Shown here: piece by piece, positions 1-8,624 of the stretch
Layout of the letters: each line of letters begins with the position of its first letter
Position numbering within the stretch: the stretch's first letter is position 1
Source: Lacticaseibacillus rhamnosus
GTDB taxonomy: Bacteria > Bacillota > Bacilli > Lactobacillales > Lactobacillaceae
DNA: 64,000 nucleotides
Assembly: GCF_900636965.1 (NCBI RefSeq)
Contig: NZ_LR134331.1
Location: 310,001 to 374,000, forward strand
Direction of reading: 5' to 3'
Made by a program: the position numbers and the translations under genes
The notes under the pieces: generated by a model
Seen by the model: only the letters and a program-made list of their open reading frames with translations
Told to the model about the DNA's origin: nothing
Databases searched by the model: none

Positions 1-570
1 GAGCATCTGTGTCCGGTTATCCGGATTACTTTCTTCGAGGTTATACGGAGTGCCAATGGTCATTAGCCGAGTCATTTGAACATCTGAATCGTTGTAATAT
101 TTTTCTAGAAAAAGCGTGAAAATGAGTCCGCCATTACTGTGGCCGATACCGCGGAACCGATTGAAATTGTATGTCTTGGCCAGCTGCTTAAACGCGATAT
201 TGAACCATTCGGCCTGCTTCTTAATATTGTTGTAACCATCTTTATTATTTTCAAATGCCACAACGATATAAGGTTCGGTATCACGGGCTGCGATTTTGCC
301 ACTATAGGTCATGGTGCCATTTGTCTTCACCGTGATCTTTAAAAGACTATGACCGGTTGTTTGCGCATTGAGTTGCGTGATTAACGTGTTAAAACGGTCT
401 TCGGTGGCCGAACTCCCCGGAATTAAGATAATTGGCTGCATTCGGGAATTGTGAACTACACGCGCAGATTTAACGTTTTGCGCCATCCACTGAGTTGCGG
501 GAAACACGACAGCACCCATTGCAAGTACGCTGAGAACAAGCAAAAGCCATTTGCGCCAATGTTTAATCAT
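1..570 (-). CDS. DUF915-type alpha/beta hydrolase, C-terminus outside window
   Basis: The reading frame begins at ATG 568-570 and runs off the left edge, so only about 190 residues are seen. A short basic N-terminus and a hydrophobic stretch (residues about 8-22) suggest a membrane anchor or uncleaved signal. A PIILIPGSSA strand-turn follows, then a GHSNGG nucleophile elbow (Ser) near residue 140, as in alpha/beta hydrolases. The overall pattern fits the DUF915 'cell surface hydrolase' family common in lactobacilli, whose substrates are unknown. The start overlaps the stop of the upstream PTS gene by 8 bp, so the two are probably cotranscribed and translationally coupled. Confidence 0.75.
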   Translation of the reverse strand, partial: MIKHWRKWLLLVLSVLAMGAVVFPATQWMAQNVKSARVVHNSRMQPIILIPGSSATEDRFNTLITQLNAQTTGHSLLKITVKTNGTMTYSGKIAARDTEPYIVVAFENNKDGYNNIKKQAEWFNIAFKQLAKTYNFNRFRGIGHSNGGLIFTLFLEKYYNDSDVQMTRLMTIGTPYNLEESNPDNRTQML

Positions 571-1879
571 GATGACCACCCACTTTTGCCGATTCAAGAT
601 TGATGGTTTCGGCTAACCGGACAAACGGGACATAAATGAAGACTGAAATGACCAGACACAAGACTGCGACTAATAATGCGACAAGATTGCCATTGGTTCC
701 CAGAAACGCGATTAAAGGTCCCGGGGTTGTCGCCGGGACCGTGTAAACAGAAGGCGGCATAAGATGCAGTCTGATGGCAGTCCAGGCAATGGCCATGTTG
801 ATCAGCGGGGTGATTAAAAACGGAACCAGCATGATCGGGTTAAGCATCACCGGCCAGCCGATCAGAACCGGTGAGCTGACATTTACCAAACCCGGAAACA
901 ACGATAACCCGGCGATGCGACGTGATGCCTTTGACCGGCCGACCCAGAGCGTGGCGATAATCAATGCTAAGGTCATGCCCACACCGCCAAAGCTGGCAAA
1001 CGGACGATAAATCGTGCCCATCGTGATCGGATTGGGAACGTTAAATAAATCGGCATGTTCCAACGCATAATTCAAATTGGCGGTCGCCGTGGTGCTGCCT
1101 GATTGAACCATCAACGGATTAATCGGACCTTCAATCCCGGCCCACCACATCAAAGCATTAATCGTCGTGACAAGTGCAAGTCGCAGTGAAACGTGGGTTA
1201 AGTGAGCAGCCGGGAATTGAAAGACCACGTAAAAGAGGCCCACAAACCCTTCTGTTGAAACAAAACCGAGTCCGTAATTAATGACCACGCAGCTAATGAG
1301 TATCAGGAGCATCATCCAGGTTCCCCGTAATCCGCGACTGACAAGCCCGGCGATGGTATAGCGATGTGAAGGTTCTTCTAAATCCGCCCGCGTGAAGCGA
1401 AAAAGCCAGCCAATCAGTAACCCGAAGATAATCGCAATGAACAAGCCGCGATAGCCCAGATTGTTCATTTGAAAAACTGATTGGGCATTCCGGCGCGTTT
1501 CAAGATTGAGAATTAAAAAGGCTCCGACGCTTGTGATGGCAGCTAAAGAATCGTCCTTCTTATACGATCGTGCAACATACTTGGCAACAAAAAAGGCAGT
1601 CATAACGGCCATTAAGTTAATGGTGACATTTTCGATGGCGATCAGGAGTGTGCGCATCTGGGTATAAAAAGGAATGACCTTGTTGAGATTATAAATGACG
1701 GCAAAAAAACCGTTACGCGAAAAAACACTCAGCTCAAGCATTTGTGCCCATGCGCCGATCACGACGAACGGAAAAATGACAGCAAAAGTTTGTTGAAGGG
1801 CACGATAAGTTCGAGTTTGCCGCAGCCGAACACTATTTGCTACGAGCATCGGAAGCAATCTTTTTGTGAGATTGCTCAT
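563..1879 (-). CDS. PTS EIIC permease, lactose/cellobiose class, without EIIA/EIIB neighbours
   Basis: This 438-residue polytopic membrane protein resembles the PTS_EIIC fold (PF02378 type), which moves a sugar across the membrane for phosphorylation. Late motifs such as GLVNVSSPVLIGWPVMLNP and TTPGPL fit the conserved GINEP-like/NP region of this class. I start at the ATG with an AAGGGAG ribosome site 9 bases upstream. A GTG 30 bases further out would place the Shine-Dalgarno inside the gene. No EIIA or EIIB lies next to it in the window; the partner gene is a DUF915 hydrolase. It may borrow EIIAB from another operon. Substrate is unknown. Confidence 0.75.
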   Translation of the reverse strand: MSNLTKRLLPMLVANSVRLRQTRTYRALQQTFAVIFPFVVIGAWAQMLELSVFSRNGFFAVIYNLNKVIPFYTQMRTLLIAIENVTINLMAVMTAFFVAKYVARSYKKDDSLAAITSVGAFLILNLETRRNAQSVFQMNNLGYRGLFIAIIFGLLIGWLFRFTRADLEEPSHRYTIAGLVSRGLRGTWMMLLILISCVVINYGLGFVSTEGFVGLFYVVFQFPAAHLTHVSLRLALVTTINALMWWAGIEGPINPLMVQSGSTTATANLNYALEHADLFNVPNPITMGTIYRPFASFGGVGMTLALIIATLWVGRSKASRRIAGLSLFPGLVNVSSPVLIGWPVMLNPIMLVPFLITPLINMAIAWTAIRLHLMPPSVYTVPATTPGPLIAFLGTNGNLVALLVAVLCLVISVFIYVPFVRLAETINLESAKVGGHHD

Positions 1880-2115
1880 GACTGCCATCTCCCTTGATTT
1901 GTTGAACACCTATTACTGTTATTCTAACAAATATTATTGTAATCGAGTAGTTTTATGACGGACAGGACGGCGAGTTTGGCAAACGAGAAGATGACACATT
2001 GACGAACGTGACTCGAGCAATGGCGATGTGGGTTCACTTGTTACTTTTGTTGCAGCGTATGCAAGTGACTCGTTACCATGGTATCCTTAAAGCTGGAAAG
2101 CAAAAGACGTTAATT

Positions 2116-2129
2116 AGAAAGCGCGTTCA
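2116..2129 (+). promoter_or_regulatory. Possible cre (CcpA) box before deoC
   Basis: The 14-mer AGAAAGCGCGTTCA agrees with the cre consensus TGNAARCGNWWWCA at 12 of 14 positions and lies about 70 bases before deoC. Nucleoside-sugar operons are often under carbon catabolite repression. No convincing -35/-10 pair was found close to it, so its role is inferred. Confidence 0.35.
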
Positions 2130-2196
2130 TAAAGGCAGTATCGCTATTCTTGCGCCACGTGAATACGCGCGTCTAAAGCATGATGGAGGCATAAAA

Positions 2197-2862
2197 ATGG
2201 ATAAGCCATTGGCAAAGTATATTGATCACACGTTATTAAAGCCAGACGCAACGCAAGCCCAGATTGATGTGATTTTGGATCAGGCGAAGCAATATGATTT
2301 TGCTTCAGTGTGCATTAATCCTTATTGGGTTGTGCGGGCAGCAGCCAGTCTACGCGACACCGATGTTAATGTTTGCACGGTTATTGGTTTCCCACTTGGC
2401 GCTAACACGACACAGACCAAAGTATTTGAAGCCGGTCAAGCAGTTGACGAAGGTGCTAAGGAAGTCGATATGGTTTTAAATATCGGTGAACTGAAAGCTG
2501 GTCATGATGATCATGTTCGCGCGGATATTCAAGCAGTTGCCGACATCACGCATGCAAAAGGCGGCATTCTTAAGGTCATCATTGAAGCAGTTCTATTAAC
2601 TGATGATGAAAAAGTGACGGCATGCAAACTCGCAGCTGCAGCCGGCGCTGATTTCGTTAAAACGTCAACCGGGTTTGCTGCAGGGGGTGCGACGGTTCAT
2701 GATGTCAAACTCATGCGGCAGACAGTCGGTGATCAATTAGGTGTCAAAGCGGCCGGTGGTATCCACACCTATGCTGAAGCCAAAGCGCTCATTGAAGCCG
2801 GCGCCGATCGTTTGGGTGCCAGTGCCGGCGTGCAGATTTTAAAGGAAGCAGGGGAAGCTTAA
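2197..2862 (+). CDS. deoC: Deoxyribose-phosphate aldolase
   Basis: DeoC (221 residues) splits 2-deoxyribose-5-phosphate into glyceraldehyde-3-phosphate and acetaldehyde, the last step of deoxynucleoside catabolism in the cytoplasm. The class I aldolase TIM-barrel signatures are present: YIDHTLLKP at the N-terminus, [20 protein letters not shown], the Schiff-base lysine in FVKTSTGF, and KAAGGIHT. The ATG at 2197 has a GGAGG-like site 7 bases upstream and gives the normal family length. The frame stays open for 66 codons further upstream, but that part shows no resemblance to aldolase. deoB starts one base after the stop, so this is a deo operon. Confidence 0.95.
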   Translation: MDKPLAKYIDHTLLKPDATQAQIDVILDQAKQYDFASVCINPYWVVRAAASLRDTDVNVCTVIGFPLGANTTQTKVFEAGQAVDEGAKEVDMVLNIGELKAGHDDHVRADIQAVADITHAKGGILKVIIEAVLLTDDEKVTACKLAAAAGADFVKTSTGFAAGGATVHDVKLMRQTVGDQLGVKAAGGIHTYAEAKALIEAGADRLGASAGVQILKEAGEA

Positions 2863-2863
2863 G

Positions 2864-4054
2864 ATGGCTTTTGATCGAATCATTACCATTGTCTTAGATT
2901 CAATTGGGATTGGCGAAGCACCGGATGCGGCTAAATATCACGATACCGGTGCCGATACGCTTGGTCACATTGGCGATTATTTTGCCGGGAAATTATCGTT
3001 GCCTAATTTACAGGCAATCGGTCTGGGCAATATTGACCGCCCTACGCCAATTGCTGGGGTTAAGCCATTAGGGAGTCCGAGTGGCTATTTTGGCAAAATG
3101 TCCGAGATTTCAGCAGGTAAAGATAGTATGGACGGTCATTGGGAGATGATGGGTCTGCCGGTGACGGAACCGCTTGGCTATTTTCCTAATGGATTCCCGG
3201 AAGACTTGATTAAACAAATTGAAGAATTTTCCGGCCGGCATGTCATCTTAAATAAGCCTTATTCCGGCACCGAGGCGATTAAAGACTATGGTGAAGAGCA
3301 GCTGAAAACCGGTGATCTGATTGTTTATACGTCTGGCGATTCGGTCTTGCAGATTGCGGCTCAGACTGATGTTATCCCCTTAGAGGAACTGTATCGGATT
3401 TGCCGTTATGTCCGCAGCATCACGATTGACGCCCCATATCGCATCGGCCGGGTGATTGCGCGACCGTACGTGGGAACCGATCCGACAACCTTTACGCGTA
3501 CCAGTGATCGGCATGATTATACATTGAAACCGGATAAGCCCACTGACTTGGATCGCTTGCAGGGAGCCGGTGTGCCGACATATGGCATTGGCAAGATCAA
3601 TGATATTTTCTCCGGACAAGGATTGGATGATGGGGTGCACACGGTTAGCAACGTGGATGGGATGAATCAAACGATTGCCGCCGTAAAATCCGATCGCAAA
3701 GGCTTTATTTTCACCAATCTCGTGGATTTTGATGCCATGTATGGTCATCGGCGTAATGCTCAAGGCGATGGTGACGCATTAATGACGTTTGACCACCAGT
3801 TAGGCGATTTGTTGACGGTGTTGCGGCGTGAGGATTTGCTTATGATTACGGCCGATCATGGTAACGACCCGACATTTCGCGGGACAGATCATACGCGCGA
3901 GTTCGTCCCGTTACTAGCATATAGCAAGGCATTAGCCGGCAACGGGGATCTGGGTATCCGTTCGCCTTTTTCCGATTTAGGGGCCACCATTCTCGACAAT
4001 TTCGAGGTCACCGGGAATCAGGTAGGGCAATCGTTTTTGAGTCTGCTTCGCTAA
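2864..4054 (+). CDS. deoB: Phosphopentomutase
   Basis: DeoB (396 residues, usual length) interconverts (deoxy)ribose-1-phosphate and (deoxy)ribose-5-phosphate, linking nucleoside phosphorolysis to DeoC. Alkaline-phosphatase-superfamily metal motifs are visible: the N-terminal [15 protein letters not shown] aspartate, [10 protein letters not shown], and [18 protein letters not shown] with the metal-binding Asp and His residues. It starts one base after deoC, so translation is coupled. The insertion domain between the metal half-sites is intact and nothing looks broken. Confidence 0.96.
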   Translation: MAFDRIITIVLDSIGIGEAPDAAKYHDTGADTLGHIGDYFAGKLSLPNLQAIGLGNIDRPTPIAGVKPLGSPSGYFGKMSEISAGKDSMDGHWEMMGLPVTEPLGYFPNGFPEDLIKQIEEFSGRHVILNKPYSGTEAIKDYGEEQLKTGDLIVYTSGDSVLQIAAQTDVIPLEELYRICRYVRSITIDAPYRIGRVIARPYVGTDPTTFTRTSDRHDYTLKPDKPTDLDRLQGAGVPTYGIGKINDIFSGQGLDDGVHTVSNVDGMNQTIAAVKSDRKGFIFTNLVDFDAMYGHRRNAQGDGDALMTFDHQLGDLLTVLRREDLLMITADHGNDPTFRGTDHTREFVPLLAYSKALAGNGDLGIRSPFSDLGATILDNFEVTGNQVGQSFLSLLR

Positions 4055-4178
4055 TGAGGCTAGGATCCGGTAGTTGTAGTTGCAATCAATCCGGATGATG
4101 ACGGGTAGCTATCTGACGGTTGTCACTTGCTTGTCGTTCATTTGTCGACCCGAATCCAACTAAGGGGGAATTTTCATC

Positions 4179-4895
4179 ATGAGTACACATATTGACGCTC
4201 CAAAAGGCGCTATTGCAGATGTTGTTTTGTTACCGGGCGATCCATTACGTGCACAATATATTGCCGAACATTTTTTGGAAAAGGCTGTCCGCTACAATAC
4301 AGTGCGTAATGCCTTTGGTTATACGGGCACCTTTGAAGGGCGACGGATCTCAGTTCAAGCGACGGGGATGGGGATTCCTTCAATTTCAATTTATGTTAAT
4401 GAACTTATTCAGGATTATGGCGTTAAAACACTGATTCGAGTGGGGACTGCTGGTGGTATGGGTAGCGATGTTAAGGTACGGGATGTCATTCTGGTACAAG
4501 GATCATCGACAGACAGCAGCATCGTTTTGAATACGTTTGGGGCGGGGATGTATTTTGCCCCAATAGCCGACTTTCAGCTTTTGCGTGAGGCAGCAAATTT
4601 GGCAGACGCTGGGGCATTGCGCTACCATGTGGGTAATGTGCTCGGAGAAGATCGCTTCTACAACGATGAAATGGATCGTCAAAAGCTCATCGATTATGGC
4701 GTGTTAGCCACCGAAATGGAGACCCCTGCACTATATCTTCTGGCTGCGAAGTTCCATGCACAGGCGTTATCAATCCTCACCGTCTCAAATCACCTGATCA
4801 CGGGTGAAGAAACAACGGCTCAAGAGCGTCAGACTAGCTTTAATGACATGATCGGGTTGGCACTGGGCGTCGCTAAAAAGATTCCTGTACGTTAA
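4179..4895 (+). CDS. deoD: Purine-nucleoside phosphorylase, hexameric DeoD type
   Basis: DeoD (238 residues) phosphorolyses purine (deoxy)nucleosides to free base and (deoxy)ribose-1-phosphate. [14 protein letters not shown] carries the phosphate-binding Gly and Arg, RVGTAGG is the core strand, and TEMETPALY holds the ribose/base-contacting Met-Glu pair. The ATG is preceded by AAGGGGGA at 7-8 bases. It follows deoB after 124 bases with no terminator seen between, and completes a deoC-deoB-deoD salvage set. A nucleoside transporter is not in the window. Confidence 0.95.
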   Translation: MSTHIDAPKGAIADVVLLPGDPLRAQYIAEHFLEKAVRYNTVRNAFGYTGTFEGRRISVQATGMGIPSISIYVNELIQDYGVKTLIRVGTAGGMGSDVKVRDVILVQGSSTDSSIVLNTFGAGMYFAPIADFQLLREAANLADAGALRYHVGNVLGEDRFYNDEMDRQKLIDYGVLATEMETPALYLLAAKFHAQALSILTVSNHLITGEETTAQERQTSFNDMIGLALGVAKKIPVR

Positions 4896-5085
4896 ATAAC
4901 GTATAAGTTGAAGGCATACCCGTGTAAAATGACGGTTTAAAATTTTCCGGAAATAGCAAATTAATGTGCGAAGAAGTAGGAAACGTGTTATTCTGTATAT
5001 GGTTTCTTAAGAAAAGGTAAATGCAAATTAAAGTGTAAATTTAGATTCGTGCAATTATTCAGTTTAGAAATGGAGGAGTACATAC

Positions 5086-6567
5086 ATGGTAGATTCTAAG
5101 AAAGTATTGTCAGTAACGGCAGGCTTCGTTGGTGCTGCCGGTCTGGCGGCTTTAGCAACCGGAGCCAATACCGTTTCTGCATCGACAGGGACGGTCAGTT
5201 ACAAATCCGGTGCGACCACCGTATGGAATAGTCCATCATGGCACCAAGTCAAACGCTACGTGACTTTTGGCGACACGGTGCAGCTATTAGGTAAAACCGT
5301 TGACCAAAATGGTGCTACTTGGTATAAAGTTGGCGACAATCAGTGGATTCCGGAATTGTATTTGAATGTTGCGGGTAAAACGGCCACGGTTGAAACACCG
5401 AGTTCGGCAGCAAGTCAAACTGCTGTCAGCCAAGCACCGGCTAGTCAGGCGCCTACAAGCCAAGCACCAGCAACCCAAACACCTGCAGCACCACAAACCG
5501 ATACCCAAACAGCTAATACACAGCTTTATGTCAAGAATATCGGTTCAGCAGTTACCGTATGGACAACCCCGGCGTATACTCATGCGACAGGTCAATATCT
5601 AGAAGGCAGCCAGACACTGACGGCTGTTGCCCAGCAGCAAGCAAATGGTGAAACGTGGTATCGGCTTGCCAACGGCGGTTATGTTCCTGCACGGTTTGTT
5701 AGCACAACGCCAGTGGCTGTAACACCACAACCTGCAGCGCCACAGTCAAATGAGGCCAGTGTTGCATCAACGAACACCAATGCAGCTAATGATTCTGCCG
5801 CTGCTTCTAGTGCAGCCGCATCGCAAGCCGCAGCTTCCAGTGCTGCCGCTTCTACAGCAGCAGCTAATGCAGCAGTAGCATCTGCAAATGCCATTGCATC
5901 ACAAGCAGCGGCTTCTGAAGCTGCTGCATCTCAAGCGGCTGCATCACAAGCCGCAGCGTCTCAGGCTGCCGCATCACAAGCTGCAGCGTCTCAGGCGGCT
6001 GCATCACAAGCCGCCGCTTCACAAGCTGCAGCGTCCCAGGCTGCCGCATCACAAGCAGCTGCAAATGCTGCCCAGCAGGCGCCGGCTAACCAGGCAAATG
6101 TTACAACAACACAGGTTAATGCCAATCAAGCTCAACAGCAAACCGCGACGGCTACACCAGCAGTTAACACGTCTAATCAGACGGCGGCCGTAAGTGCTTC
6201 AAGACAGGCCAAGATTCAAGCAGTGATTGCCATTGCCGAACAACAAGTTGGTAAGCCATACGTTTGGGGCGGTAAGGGGCCTAACAGCTTTGATTGCTCC
6301 GGTTTGATGTATTACGCTTTCCTGAATGGCGCTGGCGTCAACATTGGTGGCTGGACAGTTCCTCAAGAATCTTCAGGGACACAAGTTTCACTGAGTGCTT
6401 TGCAACCCGGTGACTTACTCTTCTGGGGTAGTCACGGTTCAACCTATCACGTTGCCCTGTACATCGGTGGCGGCACGATGATTCAGGCGCCACAGCCAGG
6501 TGAAAATGTTAAATATACCGCGCTGGCATACTTCATGCCTGACTTTGCGGTTCGCCCGTCACTATAA
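5086..6567 (+). CDS. Secreted NlpC/P60 peptidoglycan endopeptidase with Ala/Ser-rich repeat linker
   Basis: The 493-residue protein has a signal peptide (basic start, hydrophobic 8-27, likely cut near TVSA-S, residues 30-34). Two related SH3b/SLAP-like wall-binding modules follow (about 35-95 and 145-206), joined by a Pro/Gln/Ala linker. Residues about 235-326 are Ala/Ser-rich, with a run of five-residue SQAAA units from about 272 on. The C-terminal NlpC/P60 domain (about 375-490) carries the nucleophile in SFDCSG (Cys404) and the His in TYHVALYIGGG (His455). Such enzymes cut stem peptides in peptidoglycan. GGAGGAG precedes the ATG. It resembles, but is not proven to be, the p75/Msp1-type secreted hydrolases of this genus. 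It is monocistronic, with its own terminator. Confidence 0.9.
   Translation: MVDSKKVLSVTAGFVGAAGLAALATGANTVSASTGTVSYKSGATTVWNSPSWHQVKRYVTFGDTVQLLGKTVDQNGATWYKVGDNQWIPELYLNVAGKTATVETPSSAASQTAVSQAPASQAPTSQAPATQTPAAPQTDTQTANTQLYVKNIGSAVTVWTTPAYTHATGQYLEGSQTLTAVAQQQANGETWYRLANGGYVPARFVSTTPVAVTPQPAAPQSNEASVASTNTNAANDSAAASSAAASQAAASSAAASTAAANAAVASANAIASQAAASEAAASQAAASQAAASQAAASQAAASQAAASQAAASQAAASQAAASQAAANAAQQAPANQANVTTTQVNANQAQQQTATATPAVNTSNQTAAVSASRQAKIQAVIAIAEQQVGKPYVWGGKGPNSFDCSGLMYYAFLNGAGVNIGGWTVPQESSGTQVSLSALQPGDLLFWGSHGSTYHVALYIGGGTMIQAPQPGENVKYTALAYFMPDFAVRPSL
5899..6063 (+). repeat. 15-bp in-gene repeat coding for SQAAA units
   Basis: About eleven near-perfect 15-bp units of the type tcacaagccgcagcg, with synonymous changes, encode consecutive SQAAA pentads. 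Length variation by slippage between strains is likely. Silent codon changes suggest selection keeps the peptide pattern. Confidence 0.85.
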
Positions 6568-6591
6568 GCTTAATGATCGAATGAAGAATGC

Positions 6592-6626
6592 AAGAACATC
6601 TCTGAGTCGTTAGAGGTGTTCTTTTT
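6592..6626 (+). terminator. Intrinsic terminator of the NlpC/P60 gene
   Basis: A 12-base stem (AAGAACATCTCT paired with AGAGGTGTTCTT, one G.T), 8-base loop, and a T-rich tail lie directly downstream of the stop. Confidence 0.85.
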
Positions 6627-6632
6627 ATATTA

Positions 6633-6684
6633 AAAAACCAGACAGTTCCGCGGCTCTTAGTGGCTGCATGAACTGTCTGGTTTT
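6633..6684. terminator. Bidirectional terminator between NlpC/P60 gene and nox
   Basis: AAAACCAGACAGTTC pairs perfectly with GAACTGTCTGGTTTT around a 21-base loop. The A-run on one side and T-run on the other allow use from both strands. It would end the convergent nox transcript. Confidence 0.85.
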
Positions 6685-6714
6685 ATATACATGACAAAAT
6701 ATTCGTAAAGCGAG

Positions 6715-8076
6715 TTAGGCTACCGGTGTTGTCGTTTTCTTTTTAGCCTTGGCAACTGCCGCCATAGCTACGGCGTTTACCCAGTTAATCGGCTGATCGA
6801 AGTTAGGTTGGAAGAGCATGTCAACCATCGCAAGTGTTTCGATCGTCATGTGGGTCTGGATCGCTAGCGAAATGACATTAGCGCTTTGGCTGATATCGTG
6901 CTTGGAGAAAAAGGCACCTCCTTTAACTTCGTGCGTCTTGGGATCCCATGTCAGGCTGCAGAGCACCGGCGTTGTGGTTAACATGAAATCGGGACGATAA
7001 TCCTGTTCGATCGTGACACTATCAAGCTCAAGTCCACGTGCGTGAGCGCCTTCCACCGTTAGGCCGCTTGCCGCAATGGCGTGATCAAAAAGTTCAACAG
7101 CCGAGCTAGATTGTGTTCCCAGGTATTTTTCCGTGGGGGTCATGATATTTTTACCAACAAGAATGCCCTGACGGACTGCGTTGGTCGCAAGCGGGATGTA
7201 GTCATTTTTGCCAGTCGGATTATAGTGGACGGTAGCGGTATCACCAGCAGCGAAAATGTCGGGGTCACTGGTCTGCATATATGCATTTGTTATGACAGCG
7301 CCATTAGGCAGGGTGTCCAGATGGTCCTTTAGCAGATCCGTGTTCGGACGGAAGCCGGTACATAAAATTGCAATATCCGCGGTATAGTCGCCTTTATTGG
7401 TTGTAACCTTGATACCCTGATCAGCTTGTGCGAACTCGGTAACCATCTCATTGAGTGCCAAGTGAACCCCGTGATCGGTGTAAAGCTTTTCAACGCGATC
7501 CGTGATAGTGGCGTCAAAGTTTTTCGCCAAAACCCGTGGAAGTCCATCGATTAACGTGACTTCTTTGTCGGTTAACGCAAATTGTTCGGCTAATTCTGCA
7601 CCGATGTAGCCTGCACCGATGACAATGGCGCTTTTAATGGACGGGGCCAGATCTTTTAGCGTCTTGGCGTCGGACCAATTTTTGCATAAGTAGACGTTTG
7701 AATCGTGAATACCGGGAATATTTGGAATGATTGGCGTCGATCCGGTTGTGTAGACTAATTTGTCATAAGTATCGGTAGTAACGGTTCCGGTTTTTAGATC
7801 CTTGACTTCAACTGTTTTAGTTGCTGGATCAATATTGAGCACGTCATGTTCCATTTGCATATTAGCACCGAGTTTAGCGAGTGCTTCGGGACTGGAATAG
7901 AACATTTTATCCGGGTCACTGACATGATCACCAACCCACAAAGCAATGCCGCACGAGAGGAAGGACAGGTTGTTATTGCGTTCGTAGACAGTAACCTCTG
8001 CATCTGGATGGTCGGTTAGAATCTGCTGGGTTGCAAATGTACCGGCATGGGTAGCACCAATGACAAGAATCTTCAT
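6715..8076 (-). CDS. nox: NADH oxidase (H2O-forming), FAD-dependent
   Basis: Nox (453 residues) reduces O2 to water with NADH, regenerating NAD+ in fermenting cells. It belongs to the pyridine nucleotide-disulfide oxidoreductase family with a single redox cysteine. The N-terminal dinucleotide fold is VIGATHAGT with the active-site His10. The redox Cys42 sits in SFLSCGIALWVG. The NADH-binding GAGYIGAELAEQ fold is near residue 155-165, and the FAD motif FAAGDTATVHY is near 280. Its length and spacing fit Nox better than CoA-disulfide reductase. A TATAAT-like -10 lies at about 8122-8127 on this strand, but no good -35 was seen. It is monocistronic and convergent with the NlpC/P60 gene. Confidence 0.9.
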   Translation of the reverse strand: MKILVIGATHAGTFATQQILTDHPDAEVTVYERNNNLSFLSCGIALWVGDHVSDPDKMFYSSPEALAKLGANMQMEHDVLNIDPATKTVEVKDLKTGTVTTDTYDKLVYTTGSTPIIPNIPGIHDSNVYLCKNWSDAKTLKDLAPSIKSAIVIGAGYIGAELAEQFALTDKEVTLIDGLPRVLAKNFDATITDRVEKLYTDHGVHLALNEMVTEFAQADQGIKVTTNKGDYTADIAILCTGFRPNTDLLKDHLDTLPNGAVITNAYMQTSDPDIFAAGDTATVHYNPTGKNDYIPLATNAVRQGILVGKNIMTPTEKYLGTQSSSAVELFDHAIAASGLTVEGAHARGLELDSVTIEQDYRPDFMLTTTPVLCSLTWDPKTHEVKGGAFFSKHDISQSANVISLAIQTHMTIETLAMVDMLFQPNFDQPINWVNAVAMAAVAKAKKKTTTPVA

Positions 8077-8379
8077 ATCGCAATCGCTCCTTTAAACTAT
8101 TGATAAAAATTTCACAAGTGAATTATAACATAATTGATTGTGTCATGCTATATTGCTTGCGATTTATTTTGTGAAGAAAAAGTTAAGAAACGCTTTCAAA
8201 GCATCGAGATCCTGTCATTCCCAATGGCACTTACTAGTTAAGACGATGTTCTTGATAAGGGTAAATTTTTATGAGGGATTTACCCAGTACTGTTTATTTT
8301 TGTTTATACAAACAGGCCTTGAATCTTGGCTTGAAGGCGTTCTTGATTTAAAAGTGAAAGAAATTGGAAAAAATTGTTC

Positions 8380-8407
8380 ATTAAGCGTTTACATTGAAGC
8401 GGTTACA
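8380..8407 (+). promoter_or_regulatory. Two tandem cre-like boxes at the lac promoter
   Basis: Two adjacent 14-mers, ATTAAGCGTTTACA (8380-8393, 12/14 to consensus) and TTGAAGCGGTTACA (8394-8407, 13/14), cover the -35 and spacer. CcpA binding here would block RNA polymerase, so this is a likely site of catabolite repression. Confidence 0.65.
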
Positions 8408-8416
8408 TGGTATAGT
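8388..8416 (+). promoter_or_regulatory. lac operon promoter
   Basis: TTTACA (8388-8393), a 17-base spacer and TATAGT (8411-8416) form a strong sigma-A promoter. Predicted start of transcription is about 8422-8424, just before the antiterminator leader. Confidence 0.8.
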
Positions 8417-8443
8417 CATTTTGTTGAATAAACATGCACATGT

Positions 8444-8472
8444 GGATCGTTACTATTCAATTAGGCGTAACC
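8444..8472 (+). promoter_or_regulatory. RAT-type ribonucleic antiterminator target
   Basis: The segment beginning GGATCGTTACTATT and ending GGCGTAACC resembles the RAT sequences bound by BglG/LicT/LacT proteins (GGATTGTTACT...GGCAAAACC type). Its 3' end overlaps the terminator stem by four bases. Binding of LacT, encoded two genes on, should stabilise it and block termination. Confidence 0.8.
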
Positions 8473-8520
8473 ACGGTAGTCGAAGATAGGAAAATATCTT
8501 CGGCTAACCGTGGTTTTTCT
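8469..8520 (+). terminator. Leader terminator controlled by LacT
   Basis: A 20-bp stem (8469-8488 with 8495-8515, one bulged A and one G.T) with a GGAAAA loop is followed by a T-run. It sits between promoter and lacE and is mutually exclusive with the RAT structure. Confidence 0.9.
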
Positions 8521-8624
8521 TTGCCCTTTTTCTACGCAGCCATATACGAGCAGCACGCTTTCATTTATCTGGATCGCGACCGGATAAAGTGACATCAAAA
8601 ATTATCCAGGAAGAAGGTTTAACT

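Noticed and set aside
1880-1909. GTG start giving ten more residues to the first EIIC
   Set aside because: It would place the only good ribosome site inside the coding sequence.
5899-6063. Short repeats that could be taken for a CRISPR array
   Set aside because: The units are contiguous 15-mers without spacers and lie in a coding frame.
5679-6193. Open frames on both strands across the Ala/Ser repeat of the NlpC/P60 gene
   Set aside because: They are by-products of the GC-rich 15-bp repeat, have no ribosome sites and give low-complexity peptides.
8138-8431. 97-codon plus-strand frame upstream of lacE
   Set aside because: It runs through the cre boxes and promoter, has no ribosome site, and its peptide has no recognisable feature.
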